Shown in pieces: positions 62,078 through 64,000 of a stretch of 64,000 nt of DNA; position 1 is the stretch's first letter, and each line of letters begins with the position of its first letter. This DNA comes from Campylobacterales bacterium (GTDB taxonomy: Bacteria > Campylobacterota > Campylobacteria > Campylobacterales > QNZT01). The notes beneath the pieces are model-generated. The model did no database searches and was not told the DNA's origin. It worked only from the letters and a program-made list of their open reading frames with translations. The position numbers were made by a program, and so were the translations under genes. Where the stretch lies: positions 1 through 64,000 of the forward strand of contig JALVVR010000047.1 in NCBI GenBank assembly GCA_027023305.1, in the 5' to 3' direction.

Positions 62078-63117
62078 ACAAACTCTCTTAAAGTATCTAA
62101 TACAACTTCTTTATCTATATCTTTTTTTATCTCATATCCACCAATCCCTTTTGGCAAGATAAAAGTGATAGAGTCACTTCTAGTTTTTTTATCTAAAAAG
62201 AAGTCATTATAAAAACTATCTATATCTTTTATTTTATAAGTTGTTGGAATATCGTAGCTTTCAAGTAACTCTTTTATTTGTGTTGCTTCACTTTGATTTA
62301 AAAGTCCTAACTTTTGTGATAAAGTATTTGCCATAACGATACCTATACCAACTGCTTCTCCATGAAGATATGTTTTAAAGTTAGTTTCATGTTCTATAAC
62401 ATGAGCGAAAGTGTGTCCATAGTTTAAAACTGCTCTTATGCCATTTTCTTTTTCATCTAACTCTACTACTTTTGCTTTTGTTTTTACACTAAGCTCTATC
62501 GCTTTTTCTAAGTTTTTATCTCTATGTAAAGAGTTATTTGTTAAAAATCTAAAAAACTCTTTATCAAAAGTAACTGCCATTTTTACTATCTCAGCAACTC
62601 CAGCTCCAAATTCTCTTAAAGGCAGAGTTTTTAGAAAAGAGGTTTCTATATAAACAGCTTTTGGTTGATAAAAAGCTCCAACTAAGTTTTTTCCATAAGA
62701 GTTATTTATGCCTGTTTTTCCACCAACACTTGCATCTACTTGGGAGAGTAGGGTGGTTGGGATTTGGATGAAGTTTATGCCTCTTTGATATATCGAAGCT
62801 AAGAAACCAGTCATATCTCCTATCACTCCACCACCTAAAGCTATAAGAGTTGAGCTTCTATCAAACTTGTGATTAAAAAGATTATCAAGCATGTCATCTA
62901 TGCTTTTTTGATTTTTATACTCCTCTCCATCAGGAACTGTGATGATATAAAGTTCTTTTGCTTTAATGCATGAAAGAAGTGTTGAGAGGTGAAGTCCAGC
63001 TACTTTTGGGTTTGTGATGATAGCCACTTTAGTGTTTATAGAGATATTTTCAAGTTCATTTATAAAGATTTTATAATCATTTGAAGCTTTATTTGAAAAA
63101 TTTATATCTACTATCAT
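62074..63117 (-). CDS. aroB: 3-dehydroquinate synthase
   Basis: A 347 aa shikimate-pathway enzyme. PDGEEYKNQKS binds NAD, and ALGGGVIGDMTGFLASIYQRGINFIQIPTTLLSQVDASVGGKTGIN (about 92-137) is the hallmark. Zinc ligands are E in GAGVAEIVKMAV, H in LNYGHTFAHVIEHE and H in YLHGEAVGIGIVMA. Full length. It is 36 bp downstream of the EnvC-like gene, and mscS overlaps its end. Confidence 0.96.
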   Translation of the reverse strand: MIVDINFSNKASNDYKIFINELENISINTKVAIITNPKVAGLHLSTLLSCIKAKELYIITVPDGEEYKNQKSIDDMLDNLFNHKFDRSSTLIALGGGVIGDMTGFLASIYQRGINFIQIPTTLLSQVDASVGGKTGINNSYGKNLVGAFYQPKAVYIETSFLKTLPLREFGAGVAEIVKMAVTFDKEFFRFLTNNSLHRDKNLEKAIELSVKTKAKVVELDEKENGIRAVLNYGHTFAHVIEHETNFKTYLHGEAVGIGIVMANTLSQKLGLLNQSEATQIKELLESYDIPTTYKIKDIDSFYNDFFLDKKTRSDSITFILPKGIGGYEIKKDIDKEVVLDTLREFV

Positions 63118-63153
63118 GATAACCCCTTATTTGTTTCTTAATTATAACATAAA

Positions 63154-64000
63154 TTATCTGATTAATCTAAGAGGATTTATATTTGTATTGTTTTTAGTTA
63201 CTTCAAAATATAGTTCATCTTTTACTTTTCCTAAGATGTAACCTTTTTTTATGTAGTTTCCTTTTTTTATAGTTGGTGCGATGGATGAGAGCTTTGCATA
63301 TAGAGTATGAAGTCCGTTTTTGTTTTGGACTATTACTATGTTTCCTATTGGTGGGGTGTTTGTTATACTTATAACTTTTCCATCAAGGATATTTATAACA
63401 TTTTTACTTCCTAGTGGTTTTAAAACTACATTTGGATTAAACATCTTGATTTTATAGTTTGGATCAGTAAATGAGCCAAATTTTCTTACTACTTTGTATC
63501 TTTTAAAAGGAGCTATTGTTTTACTTCCTCTATACTTTGCAACTGGAGCTGTATTGTATGAGTTTCCTACTCTTCTAACTTCTACTTCATCTTGTGCATT
63601 ACTAGTGATTTTAATAGAATTTTTTCTATCATTTTCTTCTTTTATAATGTTAAGTTTTTTAAGAAGAGATGTTAGTTGTCTGTTTTGTTTTCTTACAAGT
63701 TGTAGTTTTTTTAAATACCTTTTCTTTTCATTTTCTAGTTTAGAGAGTGTATTTTTTTTTAAACTTTCATATTTTTTTAATTGATTTTTTTTGCTTAACA
63801 AAGATGCAACTTTTGAGTTTAGTTTGTCATACTCACTTTTTGCATAGGCTAAGTCAAGTTTTAAAGAAAGGGATTTTAGTTTTGTTTTGTTGAACTTATC
63901 TTTCAAAACTTTTGAGTAAGCTTTGTTTATATATGAGTTTATCAAATCATATATATTTGTGTTAAAAGAGTTTGATTGTTTTATGATGTTAAACTTTATC
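63154..64000 (-). CDS. EnvC-like degenerate M23 peptidase (partial at window edge)
   Basis: At least 282 codons; the frame stays open to base 64000, so the N-terminus lies outside the window. The visible N-terminal part (to about codon 125) is a Lys-rich coiled coil. The last 110 codons are an M23/LytM domain (KVISITNTPPIGNIVIVQNKNGLHTLYAKLSSI...LYFEV). The metal-binding HxxxD motif is absent and the terminal HxH reads LYFEV, so it is probably catalytically dead. That is the EnvC pattern: activator of cell-division amidases under FtsEX control. A TTG at 63945 is an internal codon rather than the true start. Confidence 0.82.
   Translation of the reverse strand, partial: IKFNIIKQSNSFNTNIYDLINSYINKAYSKVLKDKFNKTKLKSLSLKLDLAYAKSEYDKLNSKVASLLSKKNQLKKYESLKKNTLSKLENEKKRYLKKLQLVRKQNRQLTSLLKKLNIIKEENDRKNSIKITSNAQDEVEVRRVGNSYNTAPVAKYRGSKTIAPFKRYKVVRKFGSFTDPNYKIKMFNPNVVLKPLGSKNVINILDGKVISITNTPPIGNIVIVQNKNGLHTLYAKLSSIAPTIKKGNYIKKGYILGKVKDELYFEVTKNNTNINPLRLIR

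Overview
This 64 kb window is AT-rich chromosomal DNA from a Campylobacterota (Epsilonproteobacteria) bacterium of the Sulfurimonas/Sulfurovum/Arcobacter kind; the genus cannot be settled from the sequence. The evidence is the uvrD-truB-csrA-ispE-smpB block, a BioV-type biotin esterase (a Helicobacter/Campylobacterota family), FliA-type promoters with a GCCGATAT -10 box, a sigma54-type promoter before flgH, heavy use of GTG and TTG starts, and tightly overlapping genes. I saw no tRNA, rRNA, CRISPR array or complete insertion sequence.

Layout. 59-4563 (minus): MsbA-like exporter, cysS, murJ. 4786-15578 (plus): an FG-GAP-like protein and a FapA-family protein, then ruvA, ddl, a small HTH protein, plsY, folB, a two-component system, ferredoxin, Ppx/GppA, a pseudouridine synthase and recR. 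15582-24671 (minus): a large secreted protein behind its own FliA-type promoter, then a MoxR-DUF58-BatABCD operon. 24768-26000: an intact PIN toxin-antitoxin pair beside a wrecked second one. 26056-34165: a dicarboxylate/amino-acid symporter, smpB, an inserted restriction-modification cassette, ispE, csrA, truB and a UvrD-type helicase. 34294-37716: LysR regulator, acs, rsmD. 37799-40146: flaG-fliD-fliS-fliT-like operon behind a FliA promoter. 40143-43078: a two-gene cassette (EEP-family nuclease/phosphatase plus KAP P-loop ATPase) bounded by exact 27-bp direct repeats. 43126-48509: gatB, a voltage-gated-like K+ channel with RCK domain, a second RCK protein, gpsA, flgH. 48571-53358: a sensor/regulator pair with a His-rich secreted protein, an outer-membrane barrel and a beta-propeller lipoprotein. 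53449-64000: rmuC (plus), then a long minus-strand run: EnvC-like protein, aroB, mscS, mtaB, bioV, mog, nadE, a DegT aminotransferase, lpxK, argB.

How the parts fit. Most of the window is housekeeping: envelope building (MsbA, MurJ, Ddl, LpxK, PlsY, EnvC-like), translation (CysS, GatB, TruB, RsmD, SmpB, MtaB), DNA repair (RuvA, RecR, UvrD, RmuC) and motility. Accessory DNA sits in three places: the toxin-antitoxin zone, the R-M cassette (whose first methylase carries an in-frame TAA) and the EEP/KAP cassette. The EEP/KAP pair is the best candidate for an undescribed defence-like system. The 48.5-53.4 kb cluster is a plausible self-contained metal-responsive module, with a perfect 9-bp direct repeat at 11-bp period in the promoter of its lipoprotein gene.

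Two conserved genes (lpxK and the second RCK gene) have no ATG, GTG or TTG that gives a full-length protein. They appear to start at ATA and ATT codons, so standard gene callers would truncate both.
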